64,000 nucleotides of DNA from Nocardioides silvaticus (GCF_003160695.1 NZ_QGDD01000003.1:62001-126000), one strand, 5' to 3'; shown: positions 7,688 through 16,791, counted from the stretch's first letter. The notes: generated from the sequence alone by a model not told the origin. Numbers and translations: made by a program.

Positions 7688-7973
7688 GCAGCCCGCCAGC
7701 AAGTCCGCGCGGATTCTCTACGTCCCGGTCGGCCTCGTCAGCAGCATCGGCGGCGGCATCATCGCCGGCCAGGTCTTCAAGCAGGTCTGGAAGCGCGCGA
7801 CGCCCACCCACACCGACGACCCACCGTCCCCGCTCCAGTCGGAGTACTCCTGGGGCCAGATGCTCGCCGCTGCCGCCGCCCAGGGCGTCGTCTTCTCCCT
7901 CACCAAGGCGATCATCCAGCGCAGCGGCGCCAAGGCGTTCCAGCGGGTGACCGGGGAGTGGCCGGGGGACTGA
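7680..7973 (+). CDS. DUF4235 domain membrane protein
   Basis: 97 residues, starting inside the end of the DUF3618 gene (ATGGCTGA junction). Two hydrophobic segments are visible, YVPVGLVSSIGGGIIAGQVF and LAAAAAQGVVFSLTKAII, separated by a polar loop; this is the DUF4235 family. It closes the translationally coupled trio. Function unknown. Confidence 0.85.
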   Translation: MAEQPASKSARILYVPVGLVSSIGGGIIAGQVFKQVWKRATPTHTDDPPSPLQSEYSWGQMLAAAAAQGVVFSLTKAIIQRSGAKAFQRVTGEWPGD

Positions 7974-7975
7974 CC

Positions 7976-9637
7976 TCAGGTCAGCCGTCGCGCGACGTGG
8001 GCCGCGAGCACGGACAGCGGCAGCGCGCCGGAGCCCAGCACGACGTCGTGGAACGCCTTGATGTCGAAACGCTCACCCTGCCGCTGCTGGGCGGCCTCGC
8101 GGATCCGCAGGATCTCCAGCCGGCCGATCATGTAGGACAGCGCCTGACCGGGCGTGACGGCGTACCTGTCGATCTCGGCCGTCGCGTGTCCCACGGACTT
8201 CTCGCTGTTGGCGAGCAGGTAGTCGATCGCCTGCTGCCGGCTCCAGCCCAGGGCGTGCATGCCGGTGTCGACGACCAGCCGGCACGCGCGCATCGAGTCG
8301 GCGGCGAGCATGCCCATCCGGTCGAGCGGTGAGCCGTAGAGGCCCATCTCGTCGGCCAGCCGTTCGGTGTAGAGGCCCCAGCCCTCGCTGTAGGCCGTCA
8401 CGAACGCCGTCTTGCGGAAGTCCGGCAGTCCTTCCAGCTCCTGGGCGATGGCGATCTGGAGGTGATGGCCCGGGATGCCTTCGTGGTACGACGTCGACTC
8501 GATCTCGTAGCGCCCCCAGCCCTCGGGCTCGGAGACGTTCATGAAGAAGACCCCGCCGCGACTGCCGTCCAGCGCGGGTCGGAAGTAGTAGGCGATCGCG
8601 CCGCTCGTCGTCGGCTCGACCTCGCAGTCCGACTGCGGCAGTCGCCCGAACCAGTCGCCCATCACCCCGCGCGCCTTCTCCATCGCCCTCTTCGACGCCT
8701 CGACGATCTCGTCGCCGTCGGTGTGGTGGAGCTTCGGGTCGTCGCGCAGCGCAGCCAGGATCGTCGGCACGTCGTCCGTGCCGACGGCGGCCGGCCCGAG
8801 CTCGGCGTACTGCCGCTCGAGGTCGGCCACCTGCTCCAGCCCGATCTCGTGGATCTCCTGCGGCGTCAGGTCGGTGGTCGTGTAGAAGCGGGTCAGCGTC
8901 GCGTAGGCCTCCTCCCCGCCCGGCACGTGCAGGAGCCCCACCTGCTCGTCCTCCCGCGCCACCGGCATCACCTCGTCGCAGAGCACGGCCCGGTAGGTCG
9001 CTACCGCGGGTCGGACGTGGTCGGCCACCACGTCCTGCATGCGCGCGAGCAGTGCTGCGCGGTCGACGCCCTCGGGCGTCGGGGCGATGTTGAGCAGCCG
9101 GTCCTCGGCCAGCGGCGAGGTCAGCCACTCGTCGAGCTGCTGGATGGTGTCCGCGGCGGCGAATGCCGCGGGGGTCCGGCCGGCGGCGATGCCGTCGCGG
9201 TGACGGTCGGCGAGGTCGGTGAAGTACGTCGCGATGCCGCGCAGCTTGTCGACCATCGCTTCCGCGACCTCGGGCGTGGGGATCCCGAGCTTCGGCAGGT
9301 ACATCCCCACCGACGCTTGGGCCCCGAAGATCGGGTCGGCGCCGAGCTCGGCGTCGCCCAGCGCTGCCGTCTCCGCCGTCGACGTCGCGTCCCAGATCAG
9401 CATCTCCCGCGACAGCCGGTCCTGCTCGCCGAGGTCGTCCTCGCTGATCGCCCGCGCCCGGGCCGCGAACTCCCCGGCCTGACGCACGGTCTCGGCCTCA
9501 CCCGCTGCGCTCACGTCGGTGAACGCGCCGGCGTGGGCGTACTCCCCCGACATGTGCGCCCACATCGGGCTCTGGCGGTAGCGGAACTGCTGGTACTCCT
9601 CGGCAAGGGCTGCAATCGCGTCGCTGTTGTCGGGCAC
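7976..9637 (-). CDS. DUF885 family metallohydrolase
   Basis: 553 residues, a usual length for DUF885. The signature zinc motif HEGIPGHHLQIAIAQEL is near residue 392-410, after the conserved Tyr/Ser-rich strand ESTSYHEG, and TAYSEGWGLYTERLADEMG follows near 430. The fold is thermolysin-like and a peptidase function is likely. No signal peptide is seen, so it should be cytoplasmic. It starts at GTG and converges on the DUF4235 gene with only 2 bases between. Confidence 0.88.
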   Translation of the reverse strand: MPDNSDAIAALAEEYQQFRYRQSPMWAHMSGEYAHAGAFTDVSAAGEAETVRQAGEFAARARAISEDDLGEQDRLSREMLIWDATSTAETAALGDAELGADPIFGAQASVGMYLPKLGIPTPEVAEAMVDKLRGIATYFTDLADRHRDGIAAGRTPAAFAAADTIQQLDEWLTSPLAEDRLLNIAPTPEGVDRAALLARMQDVVADHVRPAVATYRAVLCDEVMPVAREDEQVGLLHVPGGEEAYATLTRFYTTTDLTPQEIHEIGLEQVADLERQYAELGPAAVGTDDVPTILAALRDDPKLHHTDGDEIVEASKRAMEKARGVMGDWFGRLPQSDCEVEPTTSGAIAYYFRPALDGSRGGVFFMNVSEPEGWGRYEIESTSYHEGIPGHHLQIAIAQELEGLPDFRKTAFVTAYSEGWGLYTERLADEMGLYGSPLDRMGMLAADSMRACRLVVDTGMHALGWSRQQAIDYLLANSEKSVGHATAEIDRYAVTPGQALSYMIGRLEILRIREAAQQRQGERFDIKAFHDVVLGSGALPLSVLAAHVARRLT

Positions 9638-9653
9638 CCCGCATTCCTATAGA

Positions 9654-9696
9654 TCGGCGGGGATCCGATCAAGGGGATTGACCGGATCCCGCTCGC
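9654..9696. repeat. Hairpin repeat, family A, diverged copy
   Basis: GGGATCCGATCAAGGGGATT runs into GACCGGATCCC; the arms GGGATCC and GGATCCC close the stem and the spacer keeps the TCAA/TTGA mini-dyad of the copies at 3885 and 4966. It lies 17 bases upstream of the DUF885 start codon, so it would be at the 5' end of that transcript. Confidence 0.6.
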
Positions 9697-9842
9697 CGAC
9701 CCGTCGCAAACTCGCGCGCAAGGCCCGCCGACCCGTCGCAAACTCGCAACGCCACGTGTGAGTTCGAGCCGGGTCGGCGCGGTCCTGATGTGAGTTCGAG
9801 CCGGGTCGAGGGGTTCTGTGTGCGAGTTCGAGCCGGGTCGAC
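9695..9842. repeat. Repeat cluster, family C (GACCCGTCGCAAACTCGC type)
   Basis: Two direct copies of GACCCGTCGCAAACTCGC (within 9695-9715 and 9727-9747) are followed by three inverted, variant copies reading GAGTTCGAGCCGGGTCG (9760-9780, 9793-9810, 9824-9841). The cluster fills most of the space between the divergent DUF885 and ABC-transporter genes. A larger cluster is at 48178-48368 and a single pair at 60687-60752. Confidence 0.7.
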
Positions 9843-9918
9843 TCTTCCCGCGGGCAGAGGTGAGGTTCTGACTGCAGGTCGATGTGCGGAGAGGCGCCGC
9901 GACGGTGGGATGGGACGC

Positions 9919-10896
9919 ATGAACCCCAACGACCTCCCTCCCCACCCCGAGCCCGTTGTCCGGGTCCGCGGACTGACCAAGGCCTACGGCGGGCGCACCG
10001 TCGTCGACCGGCTCGACCTCGACGTCCACGCCGGCGAGGTGCTCGGCCTGATCGGCGCGAACGGCGCCGGGAAGACCACCACCGTCGAGATCCTCCAGGG
10101 CCTGCGCCGGCAGGACGCCGGCGAGGTCCGCGTGCTCCGTCTCGACCCGCACCACGACGCCGACCGGCTCCGGCCGCAGATCGGCAGCCAGCTCCAGAGC
10201 TCCGGCCTCCCCGACCGGCTGCGCGTCGGCGAGGCGGTCGCGCTGTTCGCCGGACCGCACGCCTCCGACGGCGGCGCGCTGCTCGAGCAGTTCGGGCTCG
10301 CGGGCAAGCGGCGGTCGCCGTACGCCGGGCTGAGCGGTGGCGAGCGGCAACGGCTGTTCCTCGTGCTGGCGCTGCTCAACCAGCCCCGGCTGGTGATCCT
10401 CGACGAGCTGACGCAGGGGCTCGACCCGGCGGCCCGACGCGAGGTCTGGTCGGCGGTGGCGCAGCTGCGCGACGCAGGTACGACGGTGCTGCTGGTCACC
10501 CACGAGCTCGACGAAGCGGAAGCCCTGTGCGAGCGGGTCGTCGCGATGCGCGACGGCCGGGTGATGGACCAGGGCACGCCCGCCGAGCTGGTCGCCCGAC
10601 ACGCCGGCGAGGTGACCGTGCGCTTCGGGCTGACCGAGACCGACCTCACGACGACCGCGGACGCGCTGCAGTCGCTCAACCGCCTGCCGGGCGTCACCGG
10701 CGTCACCCGCGAGCGCGGCCAGGTGGCGGTCCGGGGCGACCGCGCCGCGATCGCCCACGTCGGCGCTTGGCTGCTCGGCACCGGCCGGCCGGTCCCGGCC
10801 GACCTGCGCGTCGACGTGCCCGACCTCGAGTCGGCCCTGCTCACCCTCCTCGACTCCGACGGCTCCGACGCCTCTGACCAGAAGGGAGCGGCCTGA
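9919..10896 (+). CDS. ABC transporter ATP-binding protein (DrrA/CcmA type)
   Basis: About 325 residues from ATG 9919; ATG 9910 is also possible. Walker A is GANGAGKTT, the Q-loop sits in QIGSQLQSSGLPDRL, the signature is LSGGERQ and Walker B is LVILDELTQGLDP, followed by the H-loop VTHELDEAEALCERV. A C-terminal domain of about 90 residues is typical of exporter ATPases. It overlaps the permease start by one base and should form a 2+2 exporter with it. The following two-component system probably controls it. Confidence 0.92.
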   Translation: MNPNDLPPHPEPVVRVRGLTKAYGGRTVVDRLDLDVHAGEVLGLIGANGAGKTTTVEILQGLRRQDAGEVRVLRLDPHHDADRLRPQIGSQLQSSGLPDRLRVGEAVALFAGPHASDGGALLEQFGLAGKRRSPYAGLSGGERQRLFLVLALLNQPRLVILDELTQGLDPAARREVWSAVAQLRDAGTTVLLVTHELDEAEALCERVVAMRDGRVMDQGTPAELVARHAGEVTVRFGLTETDLTTTADALQSLNRLPGVTGVTRERGQVAVRGDRAAIAHVGAWLLGTGRPVPADLRVDVPDLESALLTLLDSDGSDASDQKGAA

Positions 10897-11705
10897 TGAC
10901 CGCCACCGACACCCTCGTCCCGCCGACCACCGACAGCGACCGGGCCGCGGCCACGCGGCCGGGGCGCCACCCCTCGACGACCCGGCGCCTGCTCGGCACC
11001 GAGCTGCGGCTGCTCACCCGGGACACGATCACGTTCACCTTCGTGCTGGCGTTCCCGGTGATCTCGATGCTCATCATCGGTGGCGTCTTCGGCACCGAGC
11101 CGGACGAGGCGTTCCCGGTGAACCCGTCGCACTGGTACGTCGCGTCGTACTTCACCGTCGTCATCGGCTCGACCGGCCTGATCATGCTGCCGGTGCACAT
11201 GGCGTCCTACCGCGAGCGCGGGGTGCTGCGCAGGTTCGCGGCGTCGGGCTTCCCGCGGTGGTCGTTCGCCCTCGCGGAGCTTGCGATCGGGCTGGGCGCG
11301 ATCGCGGTCGCCGGGCCGCTGCTGCTCGCGATCGCGGCACCGGTCTACGGCATCCCCGACATCGAGGACCCGCTCCGCGTCGTGGCCGGGGTGGTCGCCG
11401 GGTCGGTCGCGTTCATCAGCATCGGCGTGCTGCTCGGGTCGGTGCTGCCGTCCGCCCGGGCGGCCCAGTCGGTCGGGCTGATGCTGTTCTTCCCGTCGTT
11501 CCTGCTCGGCGTCGGCGGCCCGCCGCCGGCGGTCATGTCGGAGCCGCTGCGCGAGGTGGCCGAGCGGCTGCCGCTGGCGCTGGCGACCGACGCGATCCGC
11601 GAGCCCTGGCTGGGGATCGGCGACGGCACCGGACCGCTCATCGCCATCTCGGTGGTCGCGGTCGTGGCCACCGCCCTGGCTGCGCGGCGCACCGCCCTCT
11701 CCTAG
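10896..11705 (+). CDS. ABC-2 type permease
   Basis: 269 residues. A Thr/Arg-rich cytoplasmic N-terminus precedes six hydrophobic segments (for example FTFVLAFPVISMLIIGGVF, VIGSTGLIMLPVHM, SVAFISIGVLLGSVLP), and the motif YRERGVLRRFAASGFPRW is typical of ABC-2 permeases of the DrrB family. It is translationally coupled to the ATPase. The substrate is unknown; drugs, peptides or lipids are usual for the family. Confidence 0.9.
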   Translation: MTATDTLVPPTTDSDRAAATRPGRHPSTTRRLLGTELRLLTRDTITFTFVLAFPVISMLIIGGVFGTEPDEAFPVNPSHWYVASYFTVVIGSTGLIMLPVHMASYRERGVLRRFAASGFPRWSFALAELAIGLGAIAVAGPLLLAIAAPVYGIPDIEDPLRVVAGVVAGSVAFISIGVLLGSVLPSARAAQSVGLMLFFPSFLLGVGGPPPAVMSEPLREVAERLPLALATDAIREPWLGIGDGTGPLIAISVVAVVATALAARRTALS

Positions 11706-11715
11706 GCTCGTGCCC

Positions 11716-12795
11716 ATGACGGATCGACCAGCGCGGGTCATCGCTCCGGCGATGCTCGCGCTGTTCGCCGTGCTCGGCGTCGTGATGGGCGACCGGCCGG
11801 TGCTGCTCGCCGTCGCGGTCGCCACCGCGGTCGCGGCGGTCGCCGGCTTCGCCGCCTGGCGCCCCCTGATCGGCTGGCCGCTCCTCGCGGCGATGGTCGC
11901 AGTCGCCGCGGGCCTCCTGGTGCTCGGTCACGGCGGCTCGGCGAACCTGGTCTGGATGGGCTTCTGCGTCGCGGCAGGGTGGGTGGCGTTGGCCTCCGCC
12001 CTGCCCGTCGCCCTCACGGGCGGCGCCCTGCTCGGCGCGGCCCTCCTCGGTGAGTGGGCGCAGCAGACCGAGGAGCCCGGCTGGTTCGCCTGGGTCGTCG
12101 GTACGGCGTTCACGCTCGTCGCCTGCGCGTTCGCCCGCCGGCTGCGGGCGACCGTCGTCGAGCTGCAGAAGGCGCAGCACCAGCTGGCCGAGCGCAGCCG
12201 CGCCGAGGAGCGCAGCCGGATCGCCGGCGAAGTGCACGACGTCATCGGCCACGCGCTCACGGTGTCGCTGCTCCACATCAGCAGCGCGCGGCTGGCCCTC
12301 GACGAGGACCCCGACGAGGCGCGGCACGCCCTCGAGGAGGCGGAACGGCTCGCGCGCGCCAGCCTCGAGGAGGTCCGTGCCACCGTGGGGCTGATGCGCA
12401 CCGACGCGACCGGGGAGGTCGTGCCGATGCCCGACGCCCACGACATCAGCGGCCTCGTCGAGTCGTTCCGCGGCGCGGGTGCCGACATCGGGCTCACCGT
12501 CGTCGGCGACCTCTCCTCGCTCGGCCCGAGCCGCGGCCTGGCCGCCTACCGGATCGTGCAGGAGGCACTGACCAACGCGACCCGCCACGCGCCGGGCGAG
12601 CCGGTCACCGTGCTGGTGACCGTCGAGGGCGGGACGGCCACGGTCGTCGTACGCAATGGCGGGGCGGCCGACCCGGCCGCCCCCGTCGGCAACGGCCTGC
12701 TCGGCATGCGGGACCGCGCCGAGGGCGTCGGCGGCCGGCTGAAGGCGGGCGCCGACCCGCGCGGCTGGCTGGTGGAGGCGGTGCTCCCGGCATGA
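11716..12795 (+). CDS. Sensor histidine kinase, HisKA_3 (DesK/NarL-partner type)
   Basis: 359 residues from ATG 11716 (GTG 11710 possible). The N-terminal part has about five to six transmembrane helices and almost no extracellular domain, so it probably senses the membrane or the neighbouring transporter. The phosphorylated His is in RIAGEVHDVIGHALTVSL near 175; the ATP-binding domain has YRIVQEALTNATRHA and GNGLLGMRDRAEGVGG. Its stop overlaps the response-regulator start by 4 bases. Confidence 0.92.
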   Translation: MTDRPARVIAPAMLALFAVLGVVMGDRPVLLAVAVATAVAAVAGFAAWRPLIGWPLLAAMVAVAAGLLVLGHGGSANLVWMGFCVAAGWVALASALPVALTGGALLGAALLGEWAQQTEEPGWFAWVVGTAFTLVACAFARRLRATVVELQKAQHQLAERSRAEERSRIAGEVHDVIGHALTVSLLHISSARLALDEDPDEARHALEEAERLARASLEEVRATVGLMRTDATGEVVPMPDAHDISGLVESFRGAGADIGLTVVGDLSSLGPSRGLAAYRIVQEALTNATRHAPGEPVTVLVTVEGGTATVVVRNGGAADPAAPVGNGLLGMRDRAEGVGGRLKAGADPRGWLVEAVLPA

Positions 12796-13475
12796 CGGCG
12801 ACCGACGCCGCGCCCGCGGTCAAGGTGCTGCTGGTCGACGACCAGGAGCTGGTGCGCACCGGGCTGCGCGGCATCCTCCGCTCCCGGTTCGGCTTCGAGA
12901 TCGTCGGCGAGCTCGACTCCGGCGCCGGCATCGTCGACGCGGTCACCCAGCTCGCGCCGGACGTCGTGATCATGGACGTGCGGATGCCGCTCGTCGACGG
13001 CGTCCAGGCGACCCGCCTGCTGCGCGACCTGCCGGACGCACCGCCGGTGCTGGTGCTCACGACGTTCGAGGACGAGGAGATCCTCGCGGGCGCGCTCCGC
13101 GCCGGCGCCGCCGGCTTCCTGCTGAAGGGGGTGCCGGCCGAGGACCTGCAGCGCGCCGTCCGCGCCGTTGCCGCCGGCGACTCCTGGCTCGACCCGGCCG
13201 TCACCGGCCGGGTGCTCTCGGCGTACCGCGAAGGGCCGACGCCCACCCTCCCCGGCCCGGAGGCCGACGTGCTCACCCCGCGCGAGCGGGAGGTGCTCGC
13301 CCTCATCGGTCAAGGCCTCAGCAACACCGAGATCGCCGAGCGGCTGACCCTCGGCGAGGGCACCATCAAGACCCACGTCGGCCACATCTTCGCCAAGCTC
13401 GACCTGCGCGACCGCTCCGCCGCCGTGGTGTTCGCGTTCGACCACGGGCTCGTGCAGCCGGGCGGGTCGCGGTAG
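12792..13475 (+). CDS. NarL/LuxR-family response regulator
   Basis: 227 residues. The receiver domain (1-125) has the acidic pair in LLVDDQELVRTG, the phospho-acceptor Asp in VVIMDVRMPLVDG near 58, and the switch Thr and Lys (VLTTF, FLLKG). The C-terminal LuxR helix-turn-helix is LTPREREVLALIGQGLSNTE followed by GTIKTHVGHIFAKL. It is coupled by ATGA to the kinase and most likely controls the upstream ABC exporter. Confidence 0.93.
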   Translation: MTATDAAPAVKVLLVDDQELVRTGLRGILRSRFGFEIVGELDSGAGIVDAVTQLAPDVVIMDVRMPLVDGVQATRLLRDLPDAPPVLVLTTFEDEEILAGALRAGAAGFLLKGVPAEDLQRAVRAVAAGDSWLDPAVTGRVLSAYREGPTPTLPGPEADVLTPREREVLALIGQGLSNTEIAERLTLGEGTIKTHVGHIFAKLDLRDRSAAVVFAFDHGLVQPGGSR

Positions 13476-13478
13476 TCG

Positions 13479-13542
13479 CGACGCACCGGGGAAAATCGTC
13501 GCGATCTCCGCGAGACCGCTACGAAGTTTCCCCGGTGCGTCG
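13479..13542. terminator. Long inverted repeat between convergent genes
   Basis: A perfect 16-base inverted repeat, CGACGCACCGGGGAAA (13479-13494) and TTTCCCCGGTGCGTCG (13527-13542), with a 32-base spacer containing a second dyad (TCGCG/CGCGA). It fills the gap between the response regulator and the EtfD-like gene, 3 bases after one stop and 4 bases from the other. A bidirectional terminator is plausible; the short AAA/TTT runs fit weakly. Confidence 0.6.
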
Positions 13543-13546
13543 GTGC

Positions 13547-16500
13547 TCAGAGGTCGAAGAGCGAGCCCGAGTCGGAGATGTCCACGTCGGTGCGCGGCTC
13601 GTTGGTCTCGCCGGAGGAGGTGGGGGCGGGCTTCGGCTTCTCGGCGGGCTTCTCCTCCTCGGCAGCGGGCTCGTCCTCCGCCGGCTCCTCGGCAGCGGGC
13701 TCGTCCTCGGCGGCCGGCTCGTCCGCAGCGGACTCCTCGGTCTTCGCCGGAGCGTCGTCCTTGGCCGCCTCCTCGGCGGAGGGGTCCCACATCGGCTTCT
13801 CGTGGTCGGGGGCCGGGTTGGCCTCGACGACGTCGAAGAGCGACCCGCTGAGGTCGGCCTGGGCAGGGGCCGGGGTGGGCTCCGACTTGGCCTCCGGCTC
13901 GGGCGCCTTCTCCTCGACCTTCTCCTCGACCTTCTCCTCGACCTCGTCCTCGGCGGGAGCGGGCGCGGCGGCCTTGGGCTCCTCAGCCGACGCGCTGTCG
14001 GCGACGTCGAAGAGCGAGCCGCTGAGGTCGGCCTGGGCAGGGGCCGGAGCAGCCTTAGCCTCCGGCTCGGTCTTGGCCTCGGTCGCCTCGGCCTTGGGCG
14101 CGTCCGTGGGCTCGGTCTTCGCCGCCGGCTCGTCGGAGACGGCGTCGAACAGCGAGCCGGTGGACTCCTGCTTCGCCGCCGGCTTCTCGGCAGGCTTCTC
14201 CTCCGCCTTCTCGGCCGGCTTGTCGTCGGCCGCGTCGAAGAGCGAGCCGCCCGACTCCTTCTTCTCGGCAGGCTTCTCGGCCGGCTTCTCCTCGGCCTTG
14301 TCCGGAGCCGCGGGAGCGCTGTCGAAGAGCGAGCCGCCGGAGTCCTCCTTGCCCTTCTCGGCCTGGGCGGTCTGCTCGATCGGGGCGTCCTCGAAGAGCG
14401 AGGTGCCCGGCTCGGAGGCCTTGGCGCCCGCGCCCACGGCGGAGGGGTCGTCGAGCTCCTTCTCCTCGGCCTTCTTGGCCGCGGCGGCACCCGGCTTGGC
14501 GCCCTCGCCCGGCTTGAGCTTGGTCGCGACCTCGCCCTTCACCGACGCGAGCAGCATCTGCGCGACGTCGAGGACCTCGACCTCGGCGCGGGCCTTGCCC
14601 GAGTCCTGCGCCTCGGTCAGACCGTCGGCCAGCATCACGCGGCAGAACGGGCAACCGACGGCGATCTGGTCGGCGCCGGTCTCGACGGCCTCGTTGGTGC
14701 GGTTGACGTTGATCCGCTCGCCGATGGTCTCTTCCATCCACATGCGCGCACCACCGGCGCCGCAGCAGAACGACCGCTCGCCGCTGCGCTCCATCTCCTT
14801 GAGCTCGGCGCCCGGCATGATCTGCAGCAGGTCCCGCGGCGGGGTGTAGACCTGGTTGTGGCGGCCCAGGAAGCACGGGTCGTGGTAGGTGATCTTGCGC
14901 TGGTGGGCGCCCTCACCCTCGGCGACCGGGGTCAGCTTGCCCTCGCGCACCAGGCGGTTGAGCAGCTGGGTGTGGTGGATGACGTCGAGCTCGAGCCCGA
15001 GCTGGCGGTACTCGTTCTTGAGCGTGTTCATGCAGTGCGGGCACGTCGAGACGACCTGCTTGGCCTTCGCCTCGGTCAGCGTCTCGATGTTCTGCTGGGC
15101 CAGGCCCTGGAACACGAACTCGTTGCCGGCCCGGCGTGCGGAGTCACCGCTGCAGGTCTCGCCGTTGCCGAGCACGCCGAACGAGACGCCGGCGATGTCG
15201 AGCAGCTCGGCGACCGCACGGGTCGTCTTCTTCGCGCGGTCCTCGTAGGCGCCGGCGCAGCCGACCCAGAACAGCCAGTCGACCTCGTCGAGCGACTCGA
15301 TCGTCTCGCCGACGACCTTGACCTCGAACGGCAGGTCCTTCGCCCAGTCCATCCGGCCGCGCGGCGACATGTTCCACGGGTTGCCGTTGTTCTCGAGGCC
15401 GCGGAAGAGGCCGTTGAGCTCGGAGGGGAAGCTCGACTCGACGAGCACCTGGTAGCGGCGCATGTCGGTGATGTGGTCGACGTGCTCGATGTCGACCGGG
15501 CACTGGTTGACGCAGGCACCGCAGTTGGTGCACGACCACAGCACGTCGGTGTCGATGATCGCGCCGCCATCGGGCTCCCACGCGATGCCCTCGGTCTCGC
15601 CGACCAGCGGCCGCTCCGCCTCGGCGACCACGCTCTCCGGGAGTCCGGCGCGCTTGTCCTCGGGCGCCAGGTTGTACGGCGCCGCGGAGAACGCGTGGTC
15701 CCGCAGGTTCATGATCAGCATCTTCGGAGACAGCGGCTTCTCGGTGTTCCAGGCCGGGCACTGCGACTGGCAGCGACCGCACTCGGTGCAGGACGCGAAG
15801 TCGAGCACGCCCTTCCAGGAGAAGTCGTTGATGGAGCCGATGCCGAGGGTGGCGTCCTCGTCGAGGTCGTCGACGTCGTCGAGGGTGACCGGCTTGCCGT
15901 CGTTCATCATCGGCTTCACCGCGCCCAGCGCGACCGACGGCCCGCCCGGCTCGGCGGCGTCGGGCCGCTTGAACATGACGTTCAGCGGCGCCACGAAGAT
16001 GTGGAGGTGCTTGGAGTGCAGCACCAGCAGCAGGAACGCGAGCATGACGCCGATGTGGAGCAGCAGGCCGACGCTCTCCAGCACCTCGAGGGCGTCGTGG
16101 CTCAGCCCGTCGAACACCGTCCCCAGGCCGTACGACGCGAACGCGCCCTTGCCGTAGGGGAAGTTGCCCGCGGCCGACGCCGCCCCGCGGAACAGGAACA
16201 TCGTCCAGATGACGTTGAAGATCATGAAAAGCGTCAGCCAGGCGCCGCCGAGGTGCGAGCCCTTGAACCGCGACTTGCGGCCGATCTTCTCGGGGTCGTT
16301 CTTCAGCCGGATGATGGCGAAGGTCGCGAGGCCGACCAGGCACAGCACGCCGATGAGGTCCTGGCCGAAGCCGATGACGTCCCAGTGCCCGACGAGGGGG
16401 ATCGCCCACTCAGGGTTCCTCGACAGCAGGACGCCGTAGGCCTCGAGGTAGACGCTCGCGAGGATCAGGAACGCGTACATGACGAACGCGTGCGCGACAC

Positions 16501-16729
16501 CGGGCACCGACCACTTCAGCAGACGCCGCTGGCCGAGCACCTCACGCAGCTGCGTGCCGATGGCGGCCGCGGTGCGCTTGGTGACGTTCTGGATCCGGTC
16601 GGGTGCCGGCTGGCCGTGCGTGATCAGCCGGTAGAGGAACAGGACCCGCTTCGCGGCCAGCGGCAGGATGATCGCGTTGAGCAGCAGGCCGATGATCAGC
16701 GTTACGGTCGTCGCGTCCAACGTCGTCAC
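13547..16729 (-). CDS. etfD: EtfD-like membrane Fe-S oxidoreductase with repetitive C-terminal tail
   Basis: 1060 residues. Residues 1-250 carry about five to six transmembrane helices (nitrate-reductase-gamma-like). Two 4Fe-4S motifs follow, CTECGRCQSQCP near 308 and CTNCGACVNQCP near 398, then two CCG-type domains (CPHCMNTLKNEY and CCGAGGARMWMEE, about 560-650). This is the layout of mycobacterial EtfD (Rv0338c), which passes electrons from the electron-transfer flavoprotein to menaquinone during fatty-acid oxidation. From about residue 740 a 320-residue Ala/Glu/Pro-rich tail holds seven copies of a (G/T)SLF(D/E) motif, the last at the very C-terminus. The start is GTG; a palindrome at 16814-16827 lies upstream. 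Confidence 0.85.
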   Translation of the reverse strand: MTTLDATTVTLIIGLLLNAIILPLAAKRVLFLYRLITHGQPAPDRIQNVTKRTAAAIGTQLREVLGQRRLLKWSVPGVAHAFVMYAFLILASVYLEAYGVLLSRNPEWAIPLVGHWDVIGFGQDLIGVLCLVGLATFAIIRLKNDPEKIGRKSRFKGSHLGGAWLTLFMIFNVIWTMFLFRGAASAAGNFPYGKGAFASYGLGTVFDGLSHDALEVLESVGLLLHIGVMLAFLLLVLHSKHLHIFVAPLNVMFKRPDAAEPGGPSVALGAVKPMMNDGKPVTLDDVDDLDEDATLGIGSINDFSWKGVLDFASCTECGRCQSQCPAWNTEKPLSPKMLIMNLRDHAFSAAPYNLAPEDKRAGLPESVVAEAERPLVGETEGIAWEPDGGAIIDTDVLWSCTNCGACVNQCPVDIEHVDHITDMRRYQVLVESSFPSELNGLFRGLENNGNPWNMSPRGRMDWAKDLPFEVKVVGETIESLDEVDWLFWVGCAGAYEDRAKKTTRAVAELLDIAGVSFGVLGNGETCSGDSARRAGNEFVFQGLAQQNIETLTEAKAKQVVSTCPHCMNTLKNEYRQLGLELDVIHHTQLLNRLVREGKLTPVAEGEGAHQRKITYHDPCFLGRHNQVYTPPRDLLQIMPGAELKEMERSGERSFCCGAGGARMWMEETIGERINVNRTNEAVETGADQIAVGCPFCRVMLADGLTEAQDSGKARAEVEVLDVAQMLLASVKGEVATKLKPGEGAKPGAAAAKKAEEKELDDPSAVGAGAKASEPGTSLFEDAPIEQTAQAEKGKEDSGGSLFDSAPAAPDKAEEKPAEKPAEKKESGGSLFDAADDKPAEKAEEKPAEKPAAKQESTGSLFDAVSDEPAAKTEPTDAPKAEATEAKTEPEAKAAPAPAQADLSGSLFDVADSASAEEPKAAAPAPAEDEVEEKVEEKVEEKAPEPEAKSEPTPAPAQADLSGSLFDVVEANPAPDHEKPMWDPSAEEAAKDDAPAKTEESAADEPAAEDEPAAEEPAEDEPAAEEEKPAEKPKPAPTSSGETNEPRTDVDISDSGSLFDL

Positions 16730-16791
16730 TCCAATGTCCGGGGAATCGGGCTCAGACTACGGAACTTCGAGGCCCGAGGTCAGAACCGGGG

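Noticed and set aside
7045..7973. Prophage remnant suggested by holin-type names (also 44041-44436)
   Set aside because: No integrase, terminase or structural gene nearby; both holin-type families are common chromosomal envelope proteins in actinomycetes.
13547..13580. C-terminal GSLFD of EtfD considered as an encapsulin cargo-loading peptide
   Set aside because: No encapsulin gene in the window, the protein is an integral membrane enzyme, and the motif differs from known cargo peptides.
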